Notes: generated by a model not told the origin, from the sequence alone. Numbered from the stretch's first letter, positions 1-7,171 are shown. The stretch is DNA of 15,372 bases from Euryarchaeota archaeon UBA111 (GCA_002506025.1 DAWS01000101.1:1-15372), one strand, 5' to 3'. Translations and numbers: made by a program.

Positions 1-318
1 CTAGGTCATGATTGGTCAGAAGATCAGGAAAGACTGCTTGGTCTATTGAAATTATGTCAAGACGGCGACAGCATCCCAGATGGTAGAAATTTTCCTCGTA
101 TCGGGGTTATTGGTAGTCGTAGTAAATGGCAATCATTTAGCCGAGCAGCAACAGAACAAGGTATCAACAGCGAGCAACTCGATAGCGTAATTTGTCCCAT
201 CGGGCTGAATATTGGTGCGGAATCACCCGAAGAAATAGCCATCGCAGTAACTGCGCAAATTCTAAGTCTAGCAAAAGGAGTTTCTCCAGCCGATGAAAAC
301 TGGCGACAGTCACTCTGA
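1..318 (+). CDS. xdhC: XdhC/CoxI-family molybdenum cofactor chaperone, C-terminal part (cut by the left edge)
   Basis: The reading frame is open from base 1, so the gene starts upstream; 105 C-terminal residues are visible. They match the Rossmann-like C-terminal domain of XdhC/CoxI proteins: an LGHDWSEDQ segment where the family has its T-H-D motif, then RIGVIGSRSKW (family GxIGSrrK), then the signature PIGLNIGAESPEEIAIAV near the end. Family members bind molybdenum cofactor, help its sulfuration and deliver it to enzymes of the xanthine dehydrogenase family. This fits the molybdenum hydroxylase operon starting at 7181 on the same strand, although five unrelated genes lie between. The last 9 bases overlap the 3' end of the convergent orn gene. 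The family call is firm; the partner enzyme is inferred from proximity. Confidence 0.87.
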   Translation, partial: LGHDWSEDQERLLGLLKLCQDGDSIPDGRNFPRIGVIGSRSKWQSFSRAATEQGINSEQLDSVICPIGLNIGAESPEEIAIAVTAQILSLAKGVSPADENWRQSL

Positions 319-882
319 AACTCTAAATATTTCATTTCTGAAATATCGCAGTTCTTCGATTGACTCCAATATGTCATCGAGGGCTAAGTGTGCAGATTTT
401 TTACGGTAGCGACCAACTTTTGGGTGCCACCGTCGTGCTAATTCTTTGACAGTTGACACATCTACCATTCGGTAGTGTAGGTAATCAGCCACTAAAGGCA
501 TTTCTTTATCCAAAAACCGGCGGTCATTCCACACACTGTTGCCGCACAGAGGGGCGGAATTAGGATCAACCCATTCTCTGAGAAATTCTACGGTCTTTTC
601 CTCGGCCTCGCTCAAGCTGACTCCTGCAGTTCTAATCCTGTCAACTAATCCGCTGTTATTGTGATGGGTAGTATTCCATTCATCCATACCAGCCAGTAAT
701 TCTTCGGAGACTATAATCGCAAGATTAGGTCCTTGGGCCAATATATTCAAATCGCTGTCTGTAATTACGGTAGCAATCTCGATAATTGATTCCTTGGTTA
801 TGTCCAGACCGGTCATCTCCAAGTCAATCCAGACCATGCGCTGACTTCTATCTCCCATGTCAGGCCCTACAACAATAGGCAT
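310..882 (-). CDS. orn: Oligoribonuclease (DEDDh 3'-5' exoribonuclease)
   Basis: Orn degrades 2-5 nt RNA fragments, including pGpG, to mononucleotides in the cytoplasm. The 190-residue protein is close to the usual family length (about 180) and collinear with it: VWIDLEMTGLD at 17-27 gives the DxE pair D20/E22, CGNSVWNDRRFL gives D120, DVSTVKELARRWHPK at 141-155 is an Orn hallmark, and AHLALDDI gives H165 and D170. All five DEDDh residues are present. The start is uncertain: ATG at 882, 858 (M9) or 837 (M16) are all in frame, none with a clear Shine-Dalgarno site, and the conserved domain begins near residue 16. It lies 33 bases after the DUF2071-DCC gene on the same strand and is probably co-transcribed. 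Orn is mainly a bacterial and eukaryotic family, so transfer into an archaeon is a likely history. Confidence 0.93.
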   Translation of the reverse strand: MPIVVGPDMGDRSQRMVWIDLEMTGLDITKESIIEIATVITDSDLNILAQGPNLAIIVSEELLAGMDEWNTTHHNNSGLVDRIRTAGVSLSEAEEKTVEFLREWVDPNSAPLCGNSVWNDRRFLDKEMPLVADYLHYRMVDVSTVKELARRWHPKVGRYRKKSAHLALDDILESIEELRYFRNEIFRVSE

Positions 883-915
883 TTCAACACGGCGGCCGAT
901 TTAGGTGGATAAGTC

Positions 916-2043
916 TTAATCAATTCTGAACGAGCAAACTTTTGGTTTGCTGAATATTTTGTGTCTGAATTTTGCCACTAAACTATACGCAATGTTCCTC
1001 GCAGGTAACGGCACTAGCCAACAAATTGGATACCAGATTCGATAATACCATTTCATGTAAAGCAGGCATCTTATTGCGGCACTGGATTTCATGTATGGTT
1101 TGCCGTTTCTAATCAAGTAAACAGTATCTGCTGCAATAAATTTCTCGGGCATTGTCATAATCACTTTTTGTGCATCATCTGAAGTGTTTGGTCGATAGCC
1201 AAGATTTGCTTTTTCTGATATCCGCTTGTCGATGAACACTGTCAGCCGATGACATAATCCACAGTCTCCATCAAGAAACAGGAAATCTCGGTTAATATCT
1301 TCACCAATCCGCTCTGACATTTCTATAGAATAGGTTCTGACATAAACACCATCAGAATAATGCGTCAAGTCAGGAGTTGAATGGTCAGCAATGCCAAAAT
1401 CGAAACTTTTCGTAAGAGAGTTGTCGGTCAACATAACTTCAGCAGAACAAAACTCCCATGGTTCGTGGTGTGTATAACCACGCATAATTGAGCCACCCTT
1501 ACTGGTGTAAAGGCTATATCTTTCGAACAAGAACTCTTCCAAACTACCTTGCTGTGCACGGCTTTGAGGACCTGAAATAGTTGTGCTACCGGATAATCCC
1601 ATGTCTCCAGACTTTCTCCGGCTCTGCCAACTCACGGTGTTCTCCTTGCTAACTACCCTGCCCCTGGCGTAATTATATGGTAAGCCATATGCTTCAGTTG
1701 CATAACTGCAAGTAATCATACTCTTTGCTTCCAGTGTGAGAAAAAACACCCCAGGGATACCATCTTTCTTCACGTAGGTTCTAACATTAAATTCTGGGAA
1801 CGTCGAAATGAAAGGAACTGGGAAAAACCATCGAGGTCGGACATTTTTCATGATAAACGGAACCACTCCGACAAATGCCTTGCCATCATATGTATCGATT
1901 TCAAGTCCATCCGGAATGTGTGGTTGTAATTTATTGATATCAACTTCCCAGTGCATGAAAGTTAAGTTGCGCCACTCTTGAGTCAGTGCATGACTTCGTG
2001 ACGGCATCGGAAATGGGAGGTGGGCTGTCGGTAGTTCTCCCAT
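916..2043 (-). CDS. DUF2071 - DCC (DUF393) thiol-disulfide oxidoreductase-like fusion protein
   Basis: This 375-residue protein has two fused domains. Residues about 20-240 match DUF2071 (YqjF-like, acetoacetate-decarboxylase-like fold): W24RNLTFMHWEVD, PHIPDGLEIDTYDGKAFVGVVPF, FNVRTYV, GIPGVFFLTLEA and LPYNYARG. Residues about 253-365 match the DCC family: FLFLDGDCGLC with a CxxC pair at C261/C264, then VYLIRNGKPYMKSSAAIRCL, then the closing PLPARNIAYSLVAKFRHKIF. DCC proteins are thioredoxin-like and presumed redox-active; the DUF2071 role is unknown, so no reaction is assigned. There is no signal peptide. The ATG at 2043 lies 35 bases after a TATATTGA box, which supports this start and a nearly leaderless mRNA. 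Stand-alone versions of both domains exist; the continuous frame argues against a missed boundary. Confidence 0.85.
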   Translation of the reverse strand: MGELPTAHLPFPMPSRSHALTQEWRNLTFMHWEVDINKLQPHIPDGLEIDTYDGKAFVGVVPFIMKNVRPRWFFPVPFISTFPEFNVRTYVKKDGIPGVFFLTLEAKSMITCSYATEAYGLPYNYARGRVVSKENTVSWQSRRKSGDMGLSGSTTISGPQSRAQQGSLEEFLFERYSLYTSKGGSIMRGYTHHEPWEFCSAEVMLTDNSLTKSFDFGIADHSTPDLTHYSDGVYVRTYSIEMSERIGEDINRDFLFLDGDCGLCHRLTVFIDKRISEKANLGYRPNTSDDAQKVIMTMPEKFIAADTVYLIRNGKPYMKSSAAIRCLLYMKWYYRIWYPICWLVPLPARNIAYSLVAKFRHKIFSKPKVCSFRID

Positions 2044-2066
2044 TACTGCAACGCAAGATTTTATGT

Positions 2067-2090
2067 TGCTTCAATATAACCAATGAAGCA
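2067..2090. repeat. Perfect 7-bp inverted repeat enclosing the minus-strand TATA box (candidate operator)
   Basis: TGCTTCA at 2067-2073 and TGAAGCA at 2084-2090 are exact reverse complements separated by 10 bases. The left arm and spacer contain most of the minus-strand TATA-like box (2071-2079). Dyads placed on a core promoter are typical repressor sites in archaea, but no regulator gene is adjacent, and a 7-bp dyad can occur by chance. Confidence 0.4.
2071..2079 (-). promoter_or_regulatory. TATA-like core promoter of the DUF2071-DCC/orn transcript
   Basis: On the minus strand the sequence reads TTATATTGA, with TATATTGA starting 35 bases before the ATG at 2043. With the usual archaeal TATA-to-start distance of about 26 bases, transcription would begin only a few bases before the ATG. 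The box lies inside a dyad at 2067-2090. The call is inferred from sequence and spacing only. Confidence 0.5.
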
Positions 2091-2113
2091 TCTTGTTACA
2101 GTCCATCGCCTAG

Positions 2114-2122
2114 TTATATTGA
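2114..2122 (+). promoter_or_regulatory. TATA-like core promoter of the first subtilase gene
   Basis: TTATATTGA on the plus strand, with TATATTGA starting 33 bases before the ATG at 2148. The 10-mer GTTATATTGA (2113-2122) is an exact inverted copy of 2071-2080, so the divergent region carries two identical back-to-back core elements separated by 32 bases. The spacing supports ATG 2148 as the true start. Confidence 0.5.
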
Positions 2123-2147
2123 TTTAAGTTCTCAACTAGGCCGTAGT

Positions 2148-3482
2148 ATGGCGGAGGCGATTGAAGCAGAGTTGATTCCTGGTGAGTCATCGACAAATCT
2201 ACTCGCCACCTTGCTAATTGCGTCGCTACTTATCAGTGCCATATTTCTAGCCATTGCCTATTCCCCGAGTGAGACTACTGTGTCTAACTCTGTCGAAGTA
2301 GCCGACTCAGACGAATGGCGAGCGTTTTCGGTAGTTGCACCGATTGATACCGGGATAAATGTCTATCATGACCACTTTAGGACCAATGAAACCTATCCAC
2401 AATGGTTGCTCGATGACCTAGGCGTAAACAGGGTCTGCGAATTAACATTCAACGGCACATGGGCAGAGCGTTACGAAGCCGACCGAGCAGATTGTTGGGA
2501 TAATCTCACCACCTCTGACATTGTCTATTTCCCTGGCACCAAAATTATCGGGACATCACCAGATGGTAGCGGAGGTGTCCTGATATTAGACGATCCATCA
2601 GACGGACACGGAACGGCGGTGACCGGGTCAGTCATAGACGCTAATCCGGACGCAGTTATTTTCTTCGTTGAGGGTTTCTCTGACAGCGCAGTTCTTGCAG
2701 CAGCAAATCAACCTCTGGTCGATGTAATATCTACTTCGTTCGGTGCTATCGGTTCAATTCCAGTGCCCGGGATTGAGGATGCAACAAGGGTCGCAGTAGT
2801 AGACCACAACAAGCTGCATACCGGTGCAGCAGATAATTCTCCTTCTCCGGCAATCCAAGATGCAACTGCCGGTCCACCGTGGTCAATAGGTATCGCTGGA
2901 TATGCAGAAGAGGGTGACGATCAGAAGGAGATAATGTCAGGTTCTTACCCCGATATTTCGGCTGATTGGACACAATACCTGCCTAATCACGATGACATTG
3001 ATGGTTATCATGAAACCTCAGGGACATCTTTTGCAACTCCAAGGACAGCAGGGATTATTTCATTTGTTTTGCAAAGTTTGCGACATGAGTTTGCTGATTC
3101 GAGTTCCGGTGCCTCAGAGGACCGTGGTGGCATGTTAGTCACTGGGAATAATTTTTCAGTATCTAACGCAGATGTGCGACAAGCGATTAATCTCTCAGCA
3201 TGGTATCCAGACTTTGGCTGGGACCCAACATCTGGAACTATGCCTATATCCCCCGTATTGCCGTGCACACAAACAGGCTGGGGTTTAGTCAACTTGTCAA
3301 ATATTCAACCGCTCATCGCCCATCTAAACGAGACATCACCGCTTCCTGACAGACCGTCTGATGTTGAGGCATGTATGGCTGCAAATCAGGAGATGCGAGA
3401 ATCATATTGGGGAGCATACCCCAGTGCAGCGAATTCAACAGCAATCGTCACCGCAGATGAGTATGCAACGAGGCACATTTGA
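2148..3482 (+). CDS. Membrane-anchored subtilisin-like serine protease (S8)
   Basis: This is a 444-residue protein from ATG 2148. A longer frame from 1986 is rejected because it runs 58 bases into the divergent gene and across its promoter, and because a TATA-like box sits 33 bases before 2148. A single hydrophobic helix at residues about 17-38 suggests a signal anchor with the protease outside the cell; cleavage as a signal peptide is possible. The S8 catalytic residues are visible: D67 in APIDTGIN, H154 in DGHGTAV, S294 in TSGTSFATP, with N230 in GAADNSP as a likely oxyanion residue. The catalytic domain closes with TGWGLVNLS. No inhibitory pro-domain is evident between the helix and the first motif, and there is no C-terminal anchor, unlike the next gene. 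The substrate is unknown; extracellular protein degradation is likely. Confidence 0.85.
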   Translation: MAEAIEAELIPGESSTNLLATLLIASLLISAIFLAIAYSPSETTVSNSVEVADSDEWRAFSVVAPIDTGINVYHDHFRTNETYPQWLLDDLGVNRVCELTFNGTWAERYEADRADCWDNLTTSDIVYFPGTKIIGTSPDGSGGVLILDDPSDGHGTAVTGSVIDANPDAVIFFVEGFSDSAVLAAANQPLVDVISTSFGAIGSIPVPGIEDATRVAVVDHNKLHTGAADNSPSPAIQDATAGPPWSIGIAGYAEEGDDQKEIMSGSYPDISADWTQYLPNHDDIDGYHETSGTSFATPRTAGIISFVLQSLRHEFADSSSGASEDRGGMLVTGNNFSVSNADVRQAINLSAWYPDFGWDPTSGTMPISPVLPCTQTGWGLVNLSNIQPLIAHLNETSPLPDRPSDVEACMAANQEMRESYWGAYPSAANSTAIVTADEYATRHI

Positions 3483-3510
3483 CCATTTTGGTTCAGTACT
3501 TACATACCAA

Positions 3511-3517
3511 TTATTGA
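3511..3517 (+). promoter_or_regulatory. Weak TATA-like element before the second subtilase gene
   Basis: TTATTGA lies 35 bases before the ATG at 3546, the same spacing as the TATATTGA boxes at 2071-2079 and 2114-2122. A 10-bp palindrome, TGATTAATCA, overlaps its 3' end (3515-3524). The match is weaker than the other boxes, and the gene could also be read through from the upstream subtilase. Confidence 0.3.
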
Positions 3518-3545
3518 TTAATCAGTGATGATTGGGTAGAGTTGT

Positions 3546-5459
3546 ATGACTAGAATGAGTAACAAGGTCTCAATCCTGTTGATTTCCCTAATGCTGCTGC
3601 CTTCACTTGGCGCAATCGTTCCAGTAGATGCTGAGGTTGTCTCTCAGGAAGAGGAAGGCTGGTGGGTGGACACCACAGTGGATCGTAACAAGAACGGCAT
3701 TGGTGACATGATTGAGAAGCATATCGATAATCCTATTTTACTCGAAGATGGAACTTTGCCGATAATTGTTGATTTTGATCACACTCCGGACCAAGCAGAT
3801 GTTGACATGCTTGTGGAGAATGTTAACTACGAACATGAGTGGTTTTTACCTGGTATTGATGCCCTAGCGGGTAGGATTCCTGTTTCCTTACTTGAGCGAG
3901 CAAGCAATCTGCCTGGAGTCGTAATGCTGGAACTTGATGGCATAATGTCGATTCAAAATGGGGATGCAGTCGCTTTGCACGGTGTTGATAGTGCTTGGCA
4001 ACAGACAGGGTATGATGGGTCAGGCACCACGGTTGCCATCATCGACACAGGCATTGACGGAGCTCATGCAAGTTTAGATGACCAAGATGACGACCCTGAA
4101 ACTAATGACCCCAAAGTGATAGCATTTTATGACCCAGTCAACAACCCAACTTTGACCAATGGGACTGAGATATTCCCATATGACGATCAAGGCCATGGTT
4201 CTCACTGTGCAGGAACCACCGCCGGAACCGGTGCACCAACCTTTGAAGATCCGGGAATGGCACCCCAAGCAAAATTAGTCGGAGTGAAGGTTTTGGATTC
4301 TGGGGGTTCAGGCTCCTTTGCCGTGGTAATGGCTGGAATGCAGTGGACCATCGATAATCGCTACCAATTCAACATAAGGATCGCTTCCATGTCACTTGGT
4401 GCTTTCGGCATAATTGAGTGGCAGTCATCAGAAGAAGACAGCGTAAACCGGATGGCTAATGAGATGGTTTACAACGATATCACGCTATTTATTGCGGCAG
4501 GAAACTCTGCTGGTAGAGGAACTATTGGAACTCCAGGTAGCGCTGAAGATGCAATAACAGTTGGAGCACTGGACAAGGATTCTTCAATTGCGTCATACTC
4601 AAGCCAAGGTCCTACAGAGGAGAATAGAGTAAAACCAAACGTTGCTTATGTTGGCTCAGATGTTATGTCTGTGGCTCACAATACAGGCGATGGATATACC
4701 GCCTTTTCTGGTACCTCAATGGCGACACCGGGAGCAGCTGGCGTTGCAGCTCTAATGCTACAAGCCAATCCTGGGTTGAGTCCATTTGAAGTTAGGAATT
4801 TCATGCAAGAAACCGCAGAATACCGAGCCTGCACCTACATGGGAGACCCTGCCGGAGTAGACGGCTGCGATGACAACGACGCACAGAACCTAGTCACTAA
4901 GAATCGACAGAACAATGTCTACGGACATGGCGAAGTCAGGGCACCAGAAGCAGTACTTGCTGCAGCAGAGAAATACTATGTCTTCGATAATTCGATGGGG
5001 ATAATGATTGAAACCGACCCAACCCATGACAATACCCACACTCACTTGACACCGAAAGAGTCAATCATGTTCACAACCAAAGGCGACATTGATTCGATAC
5101 AGTGGCGAAGTAATCATATTGTCGACGATTGGACAAATCTTCAATCCTACCGCAGTGGCGATACTGGCGGACAAATCACGGCACTAGATCTGATACAGCA
5201 ATTCCAACATCTGCCAGGAATAGACTTAGAGGGTAATCACACCATTTCCATCAGAGGTCTACAATCAAATCAAAGCGGTGGGCACTCCTCATCACCGTTG
5301 GTGACAATTGATGTTATGCTGATGGATACTGCATCGGCTTATCAACAAGAATCGGTAGACACTCCCGGTTTCACCTTCATCACAGTTTCAGTCGCCTCCG
5401 CTATCGCCCTGTTTGTCAACCAAAGGAAGCCAAATGAAGAACAACTAGTTGAACAATGA
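3546..5459 (+). CDS. Secreted subtilisin-like serine protease with propeptide and PGF-type C-terminal anchor
   Basis: This 637-residue preproprotein has a signal peptide at about 1-29 (hydrophobic core ILLISLMLL, cleavage near VDA). Next is DTTVDRNKNGIGDMIE (42-57), which resembles a calcium-binding loop. An I9-like propeptide follows at about 70-135. The S8 domain spans about 145-475, with D167 in AIIDTGID, H217 in GHGSHCAGT, N320 in IAAGNSAG and S391 in GTSMATPGAAG. The full catalytic set is present. After a roughly 120-residue beta-rich region, the protein ends with TPGF at 606-609, a hydrophobic helix to about 624 and NQRK, which resembles the PGF-CTERM archaeosortase signal. The enzyme is therefore probably exported and fixed to the cell surface. 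The start at 3546 or 3555 (M4) makes no functional difference. The S8 call is firm; the sorting signal is a motif judgement. Confidence 0.93.
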   Translation: MTRMSNKVSILLISLMLLPSLGAIVPVDAEVVSQEEEGWWVDTTVDRNKNGIGDMIEKHIDNPILLEDGTLPIIVDFDHTPDQADVDMLVENVNYEHEWFLPGIDALAGRIPVSLLERASNLPGVVMLELDGIMSIQNGDAVALHGVDSAWQQTGYDGSGTTVAIIDTGIDGAHASLDDQDDDPETNDPKVIAFYDPVNNPTLTNGTEIFPYDDQGHGSHCAGTTAGTGAPTFEDPGMAPQAKLVGVKVLDSGGSGSFAVVMAGMQWTIDNRYQFNIRIASMSLGAFGIIEWQSSEEDSVNRMANEMVYNDITLFIAAGNSAGRGTIGTPGSAEDAITVGALDKDSSIASYSSQGPTEENRVKPNVAYVGSDVMSVAHNTGDGYTAFSGTSMATPGAAGVAALMLQANPGLSPFEVRNFMQETAEYRACTYMGDPAGVDGCDDNDAQNLVTKNRQNNVYGHGEVRAPEAVLAAAEKYYVFDNSMGIMIETDPTHDNTHTHLTPKESIMFTTKGDIDSIQWRSNHIVDDWTNLQSYRSGDTGGQITALDLIQQFQHLPGIDLEGNHTISIRGLQSNQSGGHSSSPLVTIDVMLMDTASAYQQESVDTPGFTFITVSVASAIALFVNQRKPNEEQLVEQ

Positions 5460-5529
5460 TGGCTAAAACAAACTATTCAATCCGTTGTTAGGCGGTGAAA
5501 TAAAGAGTGGCAGGTTGTGGCCACATCAT

Positions 5530-7119
5530 ATGTCGTGGCTCAAAGACCCAGAGGGTCAGGACCATCAGAAACTCAGCCTAACATATCGCATGTTACGCAG
5601 ATTCAATCGTTCGCTGATGTCAGTTTGGTTCAGGGAGTTGGATATAGTTGACAATGAGAATATCCCACATGAAGGAGGTATCATGTTTGTTTCTTGGCAT
5701 CCAAGTGGATTGATCGATCCAATGCTCCTTCATGCATCTCTACCTGGTAGGCTGTCCATTTTGGCTAAACATACCTTGTTTGACATGCCAATAATTGGCC
5801 GGATGATTAGAGGTGGCGGTGGCTTGCCGATATATCGAGCAAAGGACAGTGATAATGTTGAGTTAGCAAAATCAAACAATGCTGCAATGCTAGAAAATGC
5901 AGGAACCGAAATTGCCAACGGAGGAAGACTACTATTGTTTCCCGAAGGAAGAACTCACACTGAATCAGATGTCAGCAAAGCCAAAACGGGGGCTGCAAGG
6001 ATAATGCTCAATGCTTTGCGCAGTGCACAGAATAGTAATCTTCCAACACCAACACTCATTCCGGTCGGCCTTCACTACTCCAATTCTAACAAGTTTAGAG
6101 AAAGAGGTGCAGTAATTCTTGAGCGGCCTATGAACCTACCAGAAATTCCACCGAATTTAGATAATGACGAGGAGCAAATGTCAGTTGACCAAAGCTGGGT
6201 TCTAGAAGTTACAGATTCTATAGAATCTGAATTGAGGCGTGCTAGTTTGTCGAAAACAACTTGGGAAGAGCGTCGGCTAATTTGGTTAGCGAGAAGTGTT
6301 GCTTATGCCGAGAGAGCCGCTCAGAGCGGCGAGAAGCTCCAACGTCCTAGTTATGCAGATTCAGTAATTGGAGCAAGGCGGCTTAGAGCGGGTTGGGAAT
6401 ATTATAACGCCAATAATCCAGAAAAAATCGCCCCTCTGGTCGAGCAATCGAAGAACCACTTTGCTGAGTTAGAATCAATTGAGGCAACGCCTTATGATGT
6501 GGCAGCAAAGCCAGAGAAACCAACATTTTTTGGTTATTTGACTGCTTTAGCGTCGTGGCTTTGGGTGGCGGCATGGATGCTAGGATTGGTCACTTGGAGT
6601 GCGATACTGGGCAACGTCCCGCCATATCAAGCAAATTACCTGACAATGTGGCAATTAAGGAAAAGGGGAGCAGAGGAATCAATCTATGGAACGTTGAAAA
6701 TAGGTGTTGCAGTAATTATGTTTCCAATCTGGTGGATATTTGTCTCTCTTGCTGTAACGGTGATGTTCTTAGCGACGGAAAGTCCAATCTATATACTACT
6801 CAACAAGCATTGGTTACTGGCGTATTTTACTCAAATCAACCCGGTGATAATGTTCTTTGTCCTGATGTTCTGGTGGCCTACCTCTGGCAAATTACATATG
6901 AAATTATACTCTAGACTAGTGTGGAATTGGCGTAACCTTAAGCGGTGGAAAAATTGGCGAAAAAATCAACAATACTGGAAAGAATTACACACTAGGCAGC
7001 GGAATATAGGGGCTATGTTGATTGATTTAGGTGACGGATTGGTGCTGCCCGGTGATGAGGAATGGCAAGACCCAATTACTGGCAGCGATGATTACAATTA
7101 TGTCAAATCAAGGTTTTGA
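5530..7119 (+). CDS. LPLAT/PlsC-like membrane acyltransferase
   Basis: Numbered from ATG 5530 the protein has 529 residues; an in-frame TTG at 5485 would add 15 residues without recognisable features. ATG is preferred because an A/T-rich element (GAAATAAAG, about 5497) lies 33 bases upstream. The acyltransferase motifs appear in order: FVSWHPSGLIDP (HP...D motif, catalytic His), GGGLPIYRAKD (acceptor binding), LLFPEGRTHTES (FPEGxxxH-like) and LIPVGLHYSNSNKFR. The helical region after the catalytic part is followed by three or four hydrophobic segments encoded at about 6535-6610, 6700-6775 and 6815-6885, then a basic C-terminal tail rich in Trp, Arg and Lys. Such enzymes acylate glycerol-3-phosphate or lysophospholipid. 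In an archaeon this is unexpected, and another acyl acceptor is possible. The family is clear; the substrate is not. Confidence 0.85.
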   Translation: MSWLKDPEGQDHQKLSLTYRMLRRFNRSLMSVWFRELDIVDNENIPHEGGIMFVSWHPSGLIDPMLLHASLPGRLSILAKHTLFDMPIIGRMIRGGGGLPIYRAKDSDNVELAKSNNAAMLENAGTEIANGGRLLLFPEGRTHTESDVSKAKTGAARIMLNALRSAQNSNLPTPTLIPVGLHYSNSNKFRERGAVILERPMNLPEIPPNLDNDEEQMSVDQSWVLEVTDSIESELRRASLSKTTWEERRLIWLARSVAYAERAAQSGEKLQRPSYADSVIGARRLRAGWEYYNANNPEKIAPLVEQSKNHFAELESIEATPYDVAAKPEKPTFFGYLTALASWLWVAAWMLGLVTWSAILGNVPPYQANYLTMWQLRKRGAEESIYGTLKIGVAVIMFPIWWIFVSLAVTVMFLATESPIYILLNKHWLLAYFTQINPVIMFFVLMFWWPTSGKLHMKLYSRLVWNWRNLKRWKNWRKNQQYWKELHTRQRNIGAMLIDLGDGLVLPGDEEWQDPITGSDDYNYVKSRF

Positions 7120-7137
7120 TTTAATTCATTTAATCCC

Positions 7138-7145
7138 TATATTGA
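7138..7145 (+). promoter_or_regulatory. TATA-like core promoter of the molybdenum hydroxylase operon
   Basis: TATATTGA lies 43 bases before the GTG start at 7181. It is identical to the core of the boxes in the divergent region at 2071-2122. Initiation about 28 bases downstream would give a leader of about 14 bases, just long enough for the GGTGA ribosome binding site at 7172-7176. Confidence 0.45.
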
Positions 7146-7171
7146 TATGCATCCATTCATAGGCCGTAGCG

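Noticed and set aside
310..318. Nine-base convergent overlap of the xdhC and orn 3' ends as a regulatory antisense overlap
   Set aside because: Short tail-to-tail overlaps are common in compact genomes and nothing else suggests regulation.
57..377. Minus-strand frame opposite xdhC and the orn end
   Set aside because: The plus strand encodes a recognisable XdhC domain and the orn frame covers the rest; this frame has no family resemblance.
1986..2147. N-terminal extension of the first subtilase from ATG 1986
   Set aside because: It overlaps the divergent DUF2071-DCC gene by 58 bases and runs through both promoter elements; ATG 2148 directly precedes the membrane anchor.
3515..3524. Palindrome TGATTAATCA before the second subtilase, considered as an operator
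   Set aside because: A single 10-bp A/T-rich palindrome is expected by chance in promoter regions; it is noted only in the promoter entry.
6555..6914. Plus-strand 119-codon frame inside the acyltransferase gene
   Set aside because: It is a +1 frame shadow of the membrane-helix region, with no start signal or recognisable content.
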